Part shown: one piece after another, positions 32,105-40,643 of the stretch
Layout: each line of letters begins with the position of its first letter
Numbering within the stretch: position 1 is the first letter of the stretch
Assembly: GCA_945870025.1 (NCBI GenBank)
Contig: CAMBQN010000001.1
Location: 82,223-146,222, forward strand
Source of the DNA: Akkermansia muciniphila
Lineage (GTDB): Bacteria > Verrucomicrobiota > Kiritimatiellia > RFP12 > JAAYNR01
DNA length: 64,000 nt
Reading direction: 5' to 3'
Notes under the pieces: generated by a model
Databases searched by the model: none
Told to the model about the DNA's origin: nothing
What the model saw: only the letters and a program-made list of their open reading frames with translations
Translations under genes and position numbers: made by a program

Positions 32105-34642
32105 ATGAACGATGCGCTTGAGCTGCTTGCCGTGATCGCGTTGGTGGTGGTCGTGATCGTACCCATCTGGATGCTGGTGCTGCTGTATTGCATCAAGGGG
32201 CGGGTGAACCAAATGCCCGGGCAGACCGAATGGTCACGCATTCTATCCGAACTGCGCCGCCTGCGTCCGGAACAGGAACACCGACTCGCCGCCCCGGAAC
32301 CGGTCAGCATCACTCCTGCGCCGGACTCAACCCCGCACCCCATACCCACGGTCACCGAGCCGGCGCCGTGCGTATCACACTTCGCGAAGTGTGATAATGG
32401 CTCTCCGCCACCCATACTCCCCGTCACCGAGCCGGCGTCACGCCCACCCCCAGTGCTCGCCGAGCCTCCAGCCCCTCCGCCCTACGCGGCGTCCGAATTT
32501 GTTTCCCGCCACTTCGGCTCCCCTCCGCCCCCTCCGGCCCCTCCGCTCGGCCCTGCGGCCGAGTCGCCCCGTGCGCCGAGTGTATTCGAAACCGCTGCTC
32601 GCGAAATGCTCCGCAAGGCCTGGAATTGGTTTGTCGTGGGCGCGGAGTTCCGTCGCCAGGATGTGTCCGCCGAGTTCGCCATTGCCAGCAACTGGCTGAT
32701 GCGCGGCGGCATCTTTATCTTGGTGTTTGGCGTGGGGTTCTTCCTGAAATATTCGATCACACGCGGCCTGCTCGGACCGGAGGGCCGGGTCGCGCTGAGT
32801 GTGCTCGCCGGCATCGGCCTGATCGTGTGGGGCTTGCGCCTCTTCGGGAAGCAATACCAACTGCTGGGGCAGGGCTTTGTCGGAGGCGGCCTCGCCATGC
32901 TGTATTTCAGCGTCTATTCTTCCGCCGTCATGTTTAAGTTGCTTCCCTTGGGCCCGGCCTTTGTGCTGATGGCGATGGTGACCGCCGTCTCGGCGGTGCT
33001 GGCTGTGCGTCATGACACGCTGCTCGTCGCGGTGCTGGGCCTGCTCGGCGGCTATGCGACGCCGGTGATGTTGAGCACGGGCAGCAAGAACTTCCCCGTG
33101 CTGTTCGGCTACATGACCCTGCTCGGCATCGGCTTGCTCGGCGTCGCGTGGCACAAGCGCTGGCCCCTGCTGACCTACCTCAGCCTTGTGTGCACCCATG
33201 TGCTGGCGGTTGGCGCGATTGTGACTCGTTTTGCGCCGGTGGATCTGCCCGTGGTTTTGCCGTTCCTCGGCGTCTTCTTCGTGCTCTTCTCGACCGCGAT
33301 CTTTCTCTACAATCTCGCGAAGCGGGAACGCACGACGGTGATTGAATTGATCGGCCTATTCGTCAACGCGGGGTTCTTCTTCGGCACGGGCTATCACGTC
33401 GTCGTGCAGGTGTATCCCCGCGCCGCCGCCGCGTGGCTGGCTGTCGGGCTCGCATTCTATTACACCGCTCACGTCGTGGTACTCATTCGGCGGGGTCCGC
33501 GCGACCGGGCACTCCTGACGGCGTTCATTGCGTTGGCGGCGTCTTTTCTGGTGATCACGCTGCCGCTGCTGCTCACGGGCTCGTGGCTGACGGCGATCTG
33601 GGCCGTGCAGGCCGTCGCCTTGCTGTGGATAGCCCTCCGGCTGGAGAGCCCCACACTCCGTCGCATCGCAGAAGGGCTGCTTCTGCTGGTGCTCTTCCGT
33701 CTCGTCTTTCTTGACTTTGGGGACCGCTTTGGCGCATCGCCGCCGACGCTCTGGCCGGATTACTTGCGCCTCCTGGGCGACCGCGCCATGCAGTTCGGCC
33801 TGCCGATTGTGTCGTTCGGCGTCGCGCGCCGTCTGCTGGCCCGTGCCCCCGCAACGGAGCGTGCGCCCACGCAGCGGGTCGAATCTCGTTTCGCGCTCGG
33901 CGTCGCGCTGGTGGTGCTGTTCGCCTATCTCACCGTAGAGGCATGGCAGATGTTTCACGTGTGCTATCGCCCGTTCCGTCTGACGGCCCTGACCCTCGTG
34001 TGGGTGGGCTTTGGGGCCTACCTCCTGGCCAATCGCCGTCGGTTAGGCGCCGGAGGGCTGGCCGCGTTTTTCATGGCCGCGCTGGGGGTGCTGGGCATTA
34101 AGGCCTTTGTGGACCTCGCGGCGTGGAACCCCCGGTTCGCCGTCCTCGCGTATGCAGCGAGCGAGCGTACCGCCGCCCTTGCACTGGTGCGTCTGACCGA
34201 TTGTGCCGCGCTGCTCGCCTTCTTCGGCGCGGGATGGACGCTACTGCGCCACGACGCATCGAACCGCGCGTTGGGAACCCTATCGGGATGGCTCGCGCTG
34301 ACGCTGGGTCTGCTGTACCTGACGCTGGAAACCGGCACGATGCTGACGCAGTTTGTGCCCGGTTTCCGCGGTGGCGGCATCTCGGTTCTCTGGGGCCTGT
34401 ATGCGCTCGCCCTGTTGGTGATGGGCATTCGCCACGCGTCGCGGAGCCTGCGCCTGGTCGGTCTGGCCCTGTTAGGCATCACCGTGGTGAAGATTTTCGC
34501 CGTCGACCTGGACCAACTGGACACGGTGTACCGCATCGTCGCCTTCTTGGCGCTGGGAGTGGTGCTGCTGTTCGCGGCCTTCATGTATCTGAAGCACAGT
34601 AATCGCTTTTCACCCGCCACCCCGAAGGAGTCTGCCCCATGA
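32105..34642 (+). CDS. DUF2339 polytopic membrane protein
   Basis: After one N-terminal helix (LLAVIALVVVVIVPIWMLVLLY) comes a long proline-rich linker, then some 20 further membrane helices with the DUF2339 hallmark NWLMRGGIFILVFGVGFFLKYSI and GLRLFGKQYQLLGQGFVGGGLAMLYFSVY. The start at 32105 follows GGAGGGG. The linker contains an internal repeat (PTVTEPA / LPVTEPA) and, between the two, the 24-nt palindrome also found near mraZ, translated as SHFAKC. The next gene overlaps by 4 nt and encodes the DUF3999 partner. Confidence 0.82.
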   Translation: MNDALELLAVIALVVVVIVPIWMLVLLYCIKGRVNQMPGQTEWSRILSELRRLRPEQEHRLAAPEPVSITPAPDSTPHPIPTVTEPAPCVSHFAKCDNGSPPPILPVTEPASRPPPVLAEPPAPPPYAASEFVSRHFGSPPPPPAPPLGPAAESPRAPSVFETAAREMLRKAWNWFVVGAEFRRQDVSAEFAIASNWLMRGGIFILVFGVGFFLKYSITRGLLGPEGRVALSVLAGIGLIVWGLRLFGKQYQLLGQGFVGGGLAMLYFSVYSSAVMFKLLPLGPAFVLMAMVTAVSAVLAVRHDTLLVAVLGLLGGYATPVMLSTGSKNFPVLFGYMTLLGIGLLGVAWHKRWPLLTYLSLVCTHVLAVGAIVTRFAPVDLPVVLPFLGVFFVLFSTAIFLYNLAKRERTTVIELIGLFVNAGFFFGTGYHVVVQVYPRAAAAWLAVGLAFYYTAHVVVLIRRGPRDRALLTAFIALAASFLVITLPLLLTGSWLTAIWAVQAVALLWIALRLESPTLRRIAEGLLLLVLFRLVFLDFGDRFGASPPTLWPDYLRLLGDRAMQFGLPIVSFGVARRLLARAPATERAPTQRVESRFALGVALVVLFAYLTVEAWQMFHVCYRPFRLTALTLVWVGFGAYLLANRRRLGAGGLAAFFMAALGVLGIKAFVDLAAWNPRFAVLAYAASERTAALALVRLTDCAALLAFFGAGWTLLRHDASNRALGTLSGWLALTLGLLYLTLETGTMLTQFVPGFRGGGISVLWGLYALALLVMGIRHASRSLRLVGLALLGITVVKIFAVDLDQLDTVYRIVAFLALGVVLLFAAFMYLKHSNRFSPATPKESAP
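32373..32396. repeat. 24-nt perfect palindrome, copy 2 (inside the DUF2339 gene)
   Basis: Identical to the palindrome at 19204-19227: TATCACACTTCG and its reverse complement. Here it lies in frame in the proline-rich linker. It is bracketed by a 25-nt direct repeat (32341-32365 and 32414-32438) sharing GTCACCGAGCCGGCG. Confidence 0.85.
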
Positions 34643-36018
34643 AAGGCATCCCCCCCGCCGTCCTGATGCTTGCCCTGGCCGCCGGTTCCGCTGCGGCCGC
34701 CCCCGCCGTAATGGCTCCGGCTGCGATGTATCGCCAGACCGCCTCCCTGGAACTGCCACCCTTCGACAGCGAAGAGGTCGCCGCGCTGATCCTGCCAGCG
34801 GCCGTGTTTGCGCGGACGGCCGACGACCTCCGCGATCTGCGAGTATTTAATGCTGCTGGTGCGGCCCTCGCGTGGCAGCGCGAACGCATGAGCCGTCCGT
34901 CCACCCAGATGGCGCGGCGCGATAGCCTGGCGCGCATCCTCACGCTGAAAGAGGATGCCGATGCCAACCGGCTGGAGATTCTGTTTGAACTCGAGCGGGA
35001 TGCGGTCCCTCCGTCCGGGTTGGAAATTCTCACGCCGCTGCATGACTTCGAACGCGCGGTGACGGTGGAGGGCCGCACCGGGCCCGACGCGCCGTGGCAG
35101 GCGCTGGCGGAAAACGTGATTGTGTTTGACGCGCGCCGGTTCATGGATGTCGCCCAGCGAGAGGTGGGTCTCGCGAGAAACACCTGCCGGCAGTTTCGGA
35201 TTGTGATCGGCGCGGTGACGGACGAGGCGGCGTCGCCCGTGCGCGAGATCATGCGGCAGACCGGTGGCGAGGGGGTGGAAACCGAGCGGCTCACCCTGCA
35301 ACGCCGGGCGTTCCGCATCGACCGCATCCGTTGGTGGCATGAGGCGGTGGTCGAATCCGGCCACGAGGATATTCGGACCGCCTATCCCGTGGAAATCCTG
35401 GAACAGATTCATGATCGCACGAACAAGCAAACGCGTGTGCGGCTGTCTGCGGGCCGCGCACCGCTGACGCGGCTCGCGATCGAAACGCCGGCCCGCAACT
35501 TCAGCCGCCGGGTTCGCCTCCTGGCCGTCGACACGGAAGGCACCCGAACCCCACTCGCGTCCGACACCGTGGCGCGCCTGCAGTTCCGAGCCCTGAACCG
35601 TGAACAGCTCACGCTATCGTTTGCGGAACGCCGGTGCGGCGAATTGGAGCTGGTCATCGAGAACGGCGACAATCCACCGCTCCAGATCACCGGCGTGAAG
35701 GCCGAAGGAGCGACTTATCGACTGCTGTTATTCGTTCAGCCGGGCGCCGCCTTGAAGCTGTACTTCGGCGGGAACCCGGAGGACCCCGCGCCCGCGTATG
35801 ACACCGTCGCGCTGGAAGCGGCGCTGACGCGGGGTTATGAACCGCTGGCCGCAAGACTGGGGCCAGTGGGCGCGAATCCGGACTACCGAGGCGACGCAGG
35901 GCCGGGATGGGGGAAGCTGAACATGAAATGGCTCATGGGCTTCGCGCTGGTGCTCATGGTTCTCGTACTGGGTGCGGTGCTGGTCCGCTCGACGAAACAC
36001 CTCGACGCCGGGGCGTGA
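34639..36018 (+). CDS. DUF3999 domain protein (DUF2339 partner)
   Basis: A signal peptide (VLMLALAAGSAAAAPAV) leads a large periplasmic domain with FDSEEVAALILPAAVFARTADDLRDLRVFN and LEILFELERDAVPPSGLEI, then one C-terminal membrane helix (WLMGFALVLMVLVLGAVLV) and a short cytoplasmic tail. This architecture, with a 4-nt overlap after the DUF2339 gene, is the arrangement seen for DUF3999 proteins in other bacteria. No enzymatic motif is seen. Confidence 0.78.
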   Translation: MKGIPPAVLMLALAAGSAAAAPAVMAPAAMYRQTASLELPPFDSEEVAALILPAAVFARTADDLRDLRVFNAAGAALAWQRERMSRPSTQMARRDSLARILTLKEDADANRLEILFELERDAVPPSGLEILTPLHDFERAVTVEGRTGPDAPWQALAENVIVFDARRFMDVAQREVGLARNTCRQFRIVIGAVTDEAASPVREIMRQTGGEGVETERLTLQRRAFRIDRIRWWHEAVVESGHEDIRTAYPVEILEQIHDRTNKQTRVRLSAGRAPLTRLAIETPARNFSRRVRLLAVDTEGTRTPLASDTVARLQFRALNREQLTLSFAERRCGELELVIENGDNPPLQITGVKAEGATYRLLLFVQPGAALKLYFGGNPEDPAPAYDTVALEAALTRGYEPLAARLGPVGANPDYRGDAGPGWGKLNMKWLMGFALVLMVLVLGAVLVRSTKHLDAGA

Positions 36019-36134
36019 TCCGGGGGCACTCGTGGGTAACCTATCAGCGCAAGAAGAAACCCCAAGCCCGTCACCCATTAACACTCCATTAACGCAGATT
36101 TGCCGAATTTCAAGCCGTGTGCTATGCTCTTCCC

Positions 36135-37091
36135 ATGAAACACGCACCCGAACCCAGGCGAAAAGGCCGGACAGGCGCAATGCATCTGATCTGTGCGGCG
36201 GTTTTTCTGTTGGCAGCCACGGAGGGGCAGGCCTTCTTCGGGCTGTCAAACAAGGCGTCCGGCGAGATCGAGGCCGTCGCGAAGCGGGCGTCGGACCTTT
36301 CCCGAGAAGCCGAGCTGGTCTGGAAAAATGACCAGGACGGCGTGCGCGCCGAGGCGCTTTACCAACAAGCGGTGGACCTCTGTCTGGAGGCTGAGTCGAA
36401 ATATCCCAAGGCTGATCTCGGGGCGGTGCGCTTTAGGCGCGCGTTCTGCGAGACGCAGATCGATCAGTTGAAATTCGACGTCGCCACAGGCCCGCAACGC
36501 CGGGTGGCGGTGATGGGCGCGCTGCCCGCTGTGCCCGCAGAAAAGACAGCGGTCTTGGCCGGCAATCCGGACGAAGCTGCTCGCACCCCGTCCGGCACTC
36601 ATCCGGAAGCTCCGGCTGAAGTTCAGTCTGCCACCAACCGCCCGGTCTCGGTCGCCGACGAGTTGGCTTGGGCACGCGACATGCTTGACGCCGGCGATTC
36701 CGGCGAGGCCAAAACCGCGCTGATGAACGTCCTTCGCGCCGATTCCGAAAACCGTCCGGCTCGCCTGATGCTGGCCCTCCTGGAATGCAGGCGACGCGCG
36801 TTTCAAGACGCGCTTGTGATTCTGGAGGATCTGCAGGCGGAGCGCGAGGACGAAGCGGTGCAACTGCTGATCGCCGGCGCGTATCTTGGAGCCGGCCAGC
36901 CGTATCGCGCCATGCTGGAACTCGATAAACTACTCACGAAAAATCCGACCCATCCCGACGCGCTGATGAACATGGCCTATCTCACGATGGAGATGTCGGC
37001 CAAACCCGCTGAAGCCGAAAGGTACTACCGGCTGGCCGTCAAATTCGGCGTCGCGCGCGATCCGGCGTTTGAAAAACGGCTGGGATTCTGA
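36135..37091 (+). CDS. secreted TPR protein
   Basis: A basic N-terminus and signal-like helix (MHLICAAVFLLAATEGQAFFG) is followed by two helical repeat zones. The first covers about residues 50-110 (VRAEALYQQAVDLCLEAESKYP); the second holds TPR units (ARLMLALLECRRRAFQDALVILEDLQ, AYLGAGQPYRAMLELDKLLTKNPTHPDALMNMAYLTMEM). A linker rich in Ala and Pro separates them. The ATG at 36135 is preferred; the in-frame ATG before HLICAAV is possible. Function unknown; probably an envelope scaffold. Confidence 0.7.
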   Translation: MKHAPEPRRKGRTGAMHLICAAVFLLAATEGQAFFGLSNKASGEIEAVAKRASDLSREAELVWKNDQDGVRAEALYQQAVDLCLEAESKYPKADLGAVRFRRAFCETQIDQLKFDVATGPQRRVAVMGALPAVPAEKTAVLAGNPDEAARTPSGTHPEAPAEVQSATNRPVSVADELAWARDMLDAGDSGEAKTALMNVLRADSENRPARLMLALLECRRRAFQDALVILEDLQAEREDEAVQLLIAGAYLGAGQPYRAMLELDKLLTKNPTHPDALMNMAYLTMEMSAKPAEAERYYRLAVKFGVARDPAFEKRLGF

Positions 37092-37092
37092 T

Positions 37093-37827
37093 CTACGCCC
37101 GGCTATGACTCAGGCGTTCCAAGACGAGCTGCTCCGTCTCGATCACCGTCGCATAGAGCGCGGCGCCGTCTGCGGATTGGCGCATGCGCGGCAGGAAGTC
37201 GGTCGTGCCCAGCATGGTGCAGAGGCGCGCGAGGGTGTGGAGGTGAAGGCGGTCGTCGAGGCAGCAGACGAGAAAGAAGAGATCGGTATTCTCTCCATCG
37301 GGCGCGCCGAAGGGGATGGGCGTGGCGGTTCGGGCGAGGACGATGAACGATTCGGCGGCGATGTAGGGGTCTTGCTTGCGCGGGTGAACGAGGGCCACGC
37401 CGCCGTCGAGGCCGGTGGAACAGGCGGCTTCGCGCGCTTCGAGGCTGTCGATCAGGTCGGCTGGGGCGTAAAGCAGCCCGGCATGCCCGGCAATGCCCAC
37501 CAAGTCGCGCAAGACGGATGCCTTGGTGCGTGAGGGAAGTCCGACCACCGTACGGTCGGGCGCGAAAAGCCCGCCGATCAGCGCAAAGTCGCCATCGCGG
37601 CAGCGCGTGACCCGCGAACTCTCGCGGTGATAATCCTTGAGCGTGCGTTCGGTCATCCGCAGGATCCGTTGCGACGCCCAGGCGTCCAGCTCGTCGCGGT
37701 CAAAGCCGACCCGCCCGCCGCCCTCTTGGCACGGCACCTCCCCTTGCTTCAGGAGCCGGAGAAGGTAGCCGGTGTCGAGGTGCAGGTATTTCGCCGCCTC
37801 GTCGAGTGTCAGATAGCTGCCAGCCAT
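37093..37827 (-). CDS. HTH-EIIA fusion: PTS EIIA-like (PtsN-type) domain with DNA-binding N-terminus
   Basis: The first 55 residues are a winged helix or excisionase-like HTH (YLTLDEAAKYLHLDTGYLLRLLKQGEVPCQEGGGRVGFDRDEL). The rest is an EIIA-fructose/nitrogen domain with ASVLRDLVGIAGHAGLL, the active-site region GGVALVHPRKQDPYIAAESFIVLA (phosphorylatable His), and the C-terminal NTDLFFLVCCLDDRLHLHTLARLCTML. It may couple PTS phosphorylation to transcription. The start is assigned at 37827; the preceding open frame runs into a hairpin element. Confidence 0.8.
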   Translation of the reverse strand: MAGSYLTLDEAAKYLHLDTGYLLRLLKQGEVPCQEGGGRVGFDRDELDAWASQRILRMTERTLKDYHRESSRVTRCRDGDFALIGGLFAPDRTVVGLPSRTKASVLRDLVGIAGHAGLLYAPADLIDSLEAREAACSTGLDGGVALVHPRKQDPYIAAESFIVLARTATPIPFGAPDGENTDLFFLVCCLDDRLHLHTLARLCTMLGTTDFLPRMRQSADGAALYATVIETEQLVLERLSHSRA

Positions 37828-37882
37828 GTCGCATTGTAGTCTACGGAGGGAGGGCGCTGCAAGGGCAAAAAGAATGGAACGA

Positions 37883-38036
37883 GGGTGTGTGTGAGTAAGT
37901 GTGTGTGTGGGTGGATTTGTGGGTGTGTAATCAACGTATTGGCCAGGACCTTCCCCTGGTCTCCAGTGGCCTGCGGCGCGGCAGGACGCCGCCGCCCTCG
38001 TGCTTCGCGGACCCACACTCACCCATCCACACACCC
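37883..38036. repeat. GT-rich iterated hairpin element O
   Basis: The left arm at 37883-37928 is GTGTGTGTGAGTAAGTGTGTG and GTGGGTGGATTTGTGGG text, about a 4-nt period. The right arm at 38011-38036 is ACCCACACTCACCCATCCACA, its complement. The spacer contains smaller inverted repeats (CCAGGACCTTCCCCTGG, and GGCGCGGCAGGACGCCGCC). It fills the divergent region between the HTH-EIIA and dnaG ends. No coding frame is supported. Confidence 0.8.
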
Positions 38037-38093
38037 GGATGAAGAGCCCGATCCACCCCCCCCTGTCGCCAACCGACTACGCGCACCCCGATT

Positions 38094-40136
38094 TTACCCG
38101 GCGAGACGGGTCTGTTCCTCGCGGATGACCGGTTCGCGCAATTCCCAGGAGGTGACAGATTTCTTGAGATACAGGGATGAGAGGCGTTCGGCCTCGATCG
38201 TGGCCTGCTGAAGGACTTTGATGTGCCGGGTCAGGATGAGGCGGCGCAAGCGGCTGGCCTCATCGGGTGGGTCGTCGCCGATGGCGGTCCGTTCGGCGCG
38301 AAGGGCGTCGATCCAGAGGCGGGCGACGACGTCCCGCGCGGCGTCAATCGGGGAAAGCTCATCGGAATGGTTGACCCGCGGACGGCGAAGGATCACCGGA
38401 TCGAGGAAGGCTTTCAGGGCGGGGTCGGCGGCGGCGTAGAGGTCGGCCAGGACGTCGGCGCCGGTGTTGGCGGCCGCACGCCAGGCGCAAAAGACGGTGT
38501 GCGCATGCGGATGCCGAACCAAGGCCTCGGGGAGATAGGAGCGGAGCAGGTCGGCCACGGCAAGGTCGTCCTCATGATGAAACAGCAGCTCGGCGAGGGC
38601 GAGATCGGCGGGGGTGGCCGATTCCGGCGCGGCCTCCGCCGGCGTGCCGGGTATGGCGGTGGGGTCCGAGGTCTCTTCGCCAGAGGTCTCTTCGCCGGAA
38701 AAGGCGTCGCGCGGCGGCGGCTCTCCGTCGGAACCGGACCGTGGCGCAGGGGCCTGCCGGGGCGCCGGGGCTGAACCGGGCTTGCCATAGGCGGCGGCGC
38801 GGGCGGCGGCCTCGGCCTGCCGGGCGCGGAGGGCTTCGAGGTCCTCGGTGAGCGCCGATTCGGGGAGACGAAGGCGGGCGGCGGCCTCCTGCAGGAGGTG
38901 GGAGCGGAGGACGGCATTTGAGCAGGAGGCGAGGGTTTCGAGGACGGCGCGGCAGACGCGGTTCACGGCGTCCACGTCGTCGGGCCGTTCCTCGCCCTCC
39001 CGCATGGCGCGGATCTGGAAAGCGGTGAGCGACTCGGCGGCGTCGATCAATGCGTGTGCGGCGTCGGCGCCGCGATCCCGGATGAGCGAGTCGGGGTCCT
39101 CTCCGGGCGGCAGGACGGCGACACGGACCGGGATGCCCGCTTCGAGGAAGAGGGCGCCGGTGCGGATGGCGGCCTTGCGGCCGGCGGCGTCGCCGTCAAA
39201 GAAGAGGACGGCCGAATCGGCGTGATGCTTGAGCAGGTCGACGTGGTCGCGGGTGAAGGCCGTCCCCTGCGACGCGACCGCAGTGGTGAGGCCGGCGGCG
39301 TGGCAGCGGATGACGTCGATCTGTCCTTCGCAGATCACGGCCTCGCGGCGGGGGTGCTTGACGATCGCGCCGCGCGCCTTGTCGAGAGCATAGAGGATCT
39401 TGCCCTTGCGAAAAATAGGTGTCTCGGGGGAATTGACATACTTCGCCGGATGGGCCTTGGGATCGAGGATGCGGCCGCTGAAGGCCACGATGCGGCCCTG
39501 GGTGTCGGCGATGGGGAACATCAGACGGCCGCGGAAGCGGTCGTAGTAGTCCTCCGGTCTGGAGGGGTCGTTAGGCGGCGTGAGCACGCCGGCGGCGACG
39601 AGCTGCTCGGCGGTGAAATTCCGTTTTGCCGCCCAAGCGAGCGTGGCGCCGCGATCCAGCGGCGCGTAGCCGATGCCAAACCGAGCGACCGTTTCGGCCG
39701 CGAGTTTGCGCGACTCCAGATAGGCGCGCGCGCCGGCTGCACCGCTGGTTTGCGCGAGGCAGCGCTGGTAAAATGCGGCCAGTTCGAGGTGAATAGCGTA
39801 GAGCTGATTGCGCTGCTCAGACTCATAATCGGTGGAGGTGTCGATGACGACGCCGGTTTTGTCGGCGAGTGAGCGAACGGCATCCATGAACGAGAGACCA
39901 TCCTGCTTCATCAGAAAAGTGAAGACGTCGCCATGTTCGCCGCAGCCGAAGCAATGGTAGAACTGCTTGGCCGGATTGACGTGGAACGACGGGGTCTTTT
40001 CGTGATGAAATGGGCAGCACCCCTTGAAACTTGTGCCCGCGCGTTTGAGCGCGACGCCGCGGGCGGCGACCAGCTCCACGATATCGGCGCGGGCGCGGAT
40101 CTCCTCGATGGCGCGGTCTGTGACACGTGATCCCAT
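38094..40136 (-). CDS. dnaG: DNA primase DnaG
   Basis: DnaG makes RNA primers at the replication fork. It has the N-terminal zinc-binding CCPFHHEKTPSFHVNPAKQ followed by YHCFGCGEHGDVF, the RNA polymerase core with YVNSPETPIFRKGKILYALD, and the Toprim motifs VICEGQIDVIRCHAAG and VLFFDGDAAGRKAAIRTG. The 680-residue length is slightly long; a low-complexity Pro/Ala-rich linker before the C-terminal helicase-binding part accounts for this. The ATG at 40136 matches a family-like start and overlaps the cvpA stop by 1 nt. Confidence 0.95.
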   Translation of the reverse strand: MGSRVTDRAIEEIRARADIVELVAARGVALKRAGTSFKGCCPFHHEKTPSFHVNPAKQFYHCFGCGEHGDVFTFLMKQDGLSFMDAVRSLADKTGVVIDTSTDYESEQRNQLYAIHLELAAFYQRCLAQTSGAAGARAYLESRKLAAETVARFGIGYAPLDRGATLAWAAKRNFTAEQLVAAGVLTPPNDPSRPEDYYDRFRGRLMFPIADTQGRIVAFSGRILDPKAHPAKYVNSPETPIFRKGKILYALDKARGAIVKHPRREAVICEGQIDVIRCHAAGLTTAVASQGTAFTRDHVDLLKHHADSAVLFFDGDAAGRKAAIRTGALFLEAGIPVRVAVLPPGEDPDSLIRDRGADAAHALIDAAESLTAFQIRAMREGEERPDDVDAVNRVCRAVLETLASCSNAVLRSHLLQEAAARLRLPESALTEDLEALRARQAEAAARAAAYGKPGSAPAPRQAPAPRSGSDGEPPPRDAFSGEETSGEETSDPTAIPGTPAEAAPESATPADLALAELLFHHEDDLAVADLLRSYLPEALVRHPHAHTVFCAWRAAANTGADVLADLYAAADPALKAFLDPVILRRPRVNHSDELSPIDAARDVVARLWIDALRAERTAIGDDPPDEASRLRRLILTRHIKVLQQATIEAERLSSLYLKKSVTSWELREPVIREEQTRLAG

Positions 40137-40630
40137 CACTGTATACCCATGTGGGCGCGTAGCCAGGGGCATACCTGTTGGCCGACGCGGGATTGTTCGG
40201 TAAACAGCCGTTGCACCGGTGTGAGCGGGATGAGCATCGCCAAGGAAAACACAATCGCAAGAATGACGGCGGTGTAAACGGCGCCTGCGGCGAGGCCCAG
40301 AACGGCGTTGGCGGGCTGGAAGATCAACACCTCAAACATGGAGGTGAAGGCGTAGCGCATGGCGATTCCGCCGATAAACCCCGCGAGGAGGGTCAACGTG
40401 AGGGACGTGAGGGCGAGCGCGGCGCAAGACGGTATACCCGTGAGCGCGGAAAGCGTTTTCTGGATAAGGGGATAGAGCGCCACGCCAGTCACTGCGCCGC
40501 CGACAAAGCTCAAGACGCGGGCCAGTTCGTCGGAGACGCCCCGGACCAGTCCCCGGACCAGAAAGAAAAGCAGGACCATGACTGCCAGAACATCAACGAA
40601 GATGCCAAACGTAAGCGGGGCGTCAGGCAT
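40136..40630 (-). CDS. CvpA family membrane protein
   Basis: Four hydrophobic segments in 164 residues begin with FGIFVDVLAVMVLLFFLVRGLVRGVSDELARVLSFVGGAVTGV, which fits CvpA (originally found for colicin V export, role unclear, sometimes linked to purine operons). AAAGG lies ten bases before the ATG at 40630. It precedes dnaG in the same unit. Confidence 0.8.
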   Translation of the reverse strand: MPDAPLTFGIFVDVLAVMVLLFFLVRGLVRGVSDELARVLSFVGGAVTGVALYPLIQKTLSALTGIPSCAALALTSLTLTLLAGFIGGIAMRYAFTSMFEVLIFQPANAVLGLAAGAVYTAVILAIVFSLAMLIPLTPVQRLFTEQSRVGQQVCPWLRAHMGIQ

Positions 40631-40643
40631 GGGGTTAATCCTT

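Noticed and set aside
31504..32121. 205-residue plus-strand frame between the sigma factor and DUF2339 genes
   Set aside because: Runs antisense through the sigma factor, no ribosome-binding site, no hydrophobic or domain pattern.
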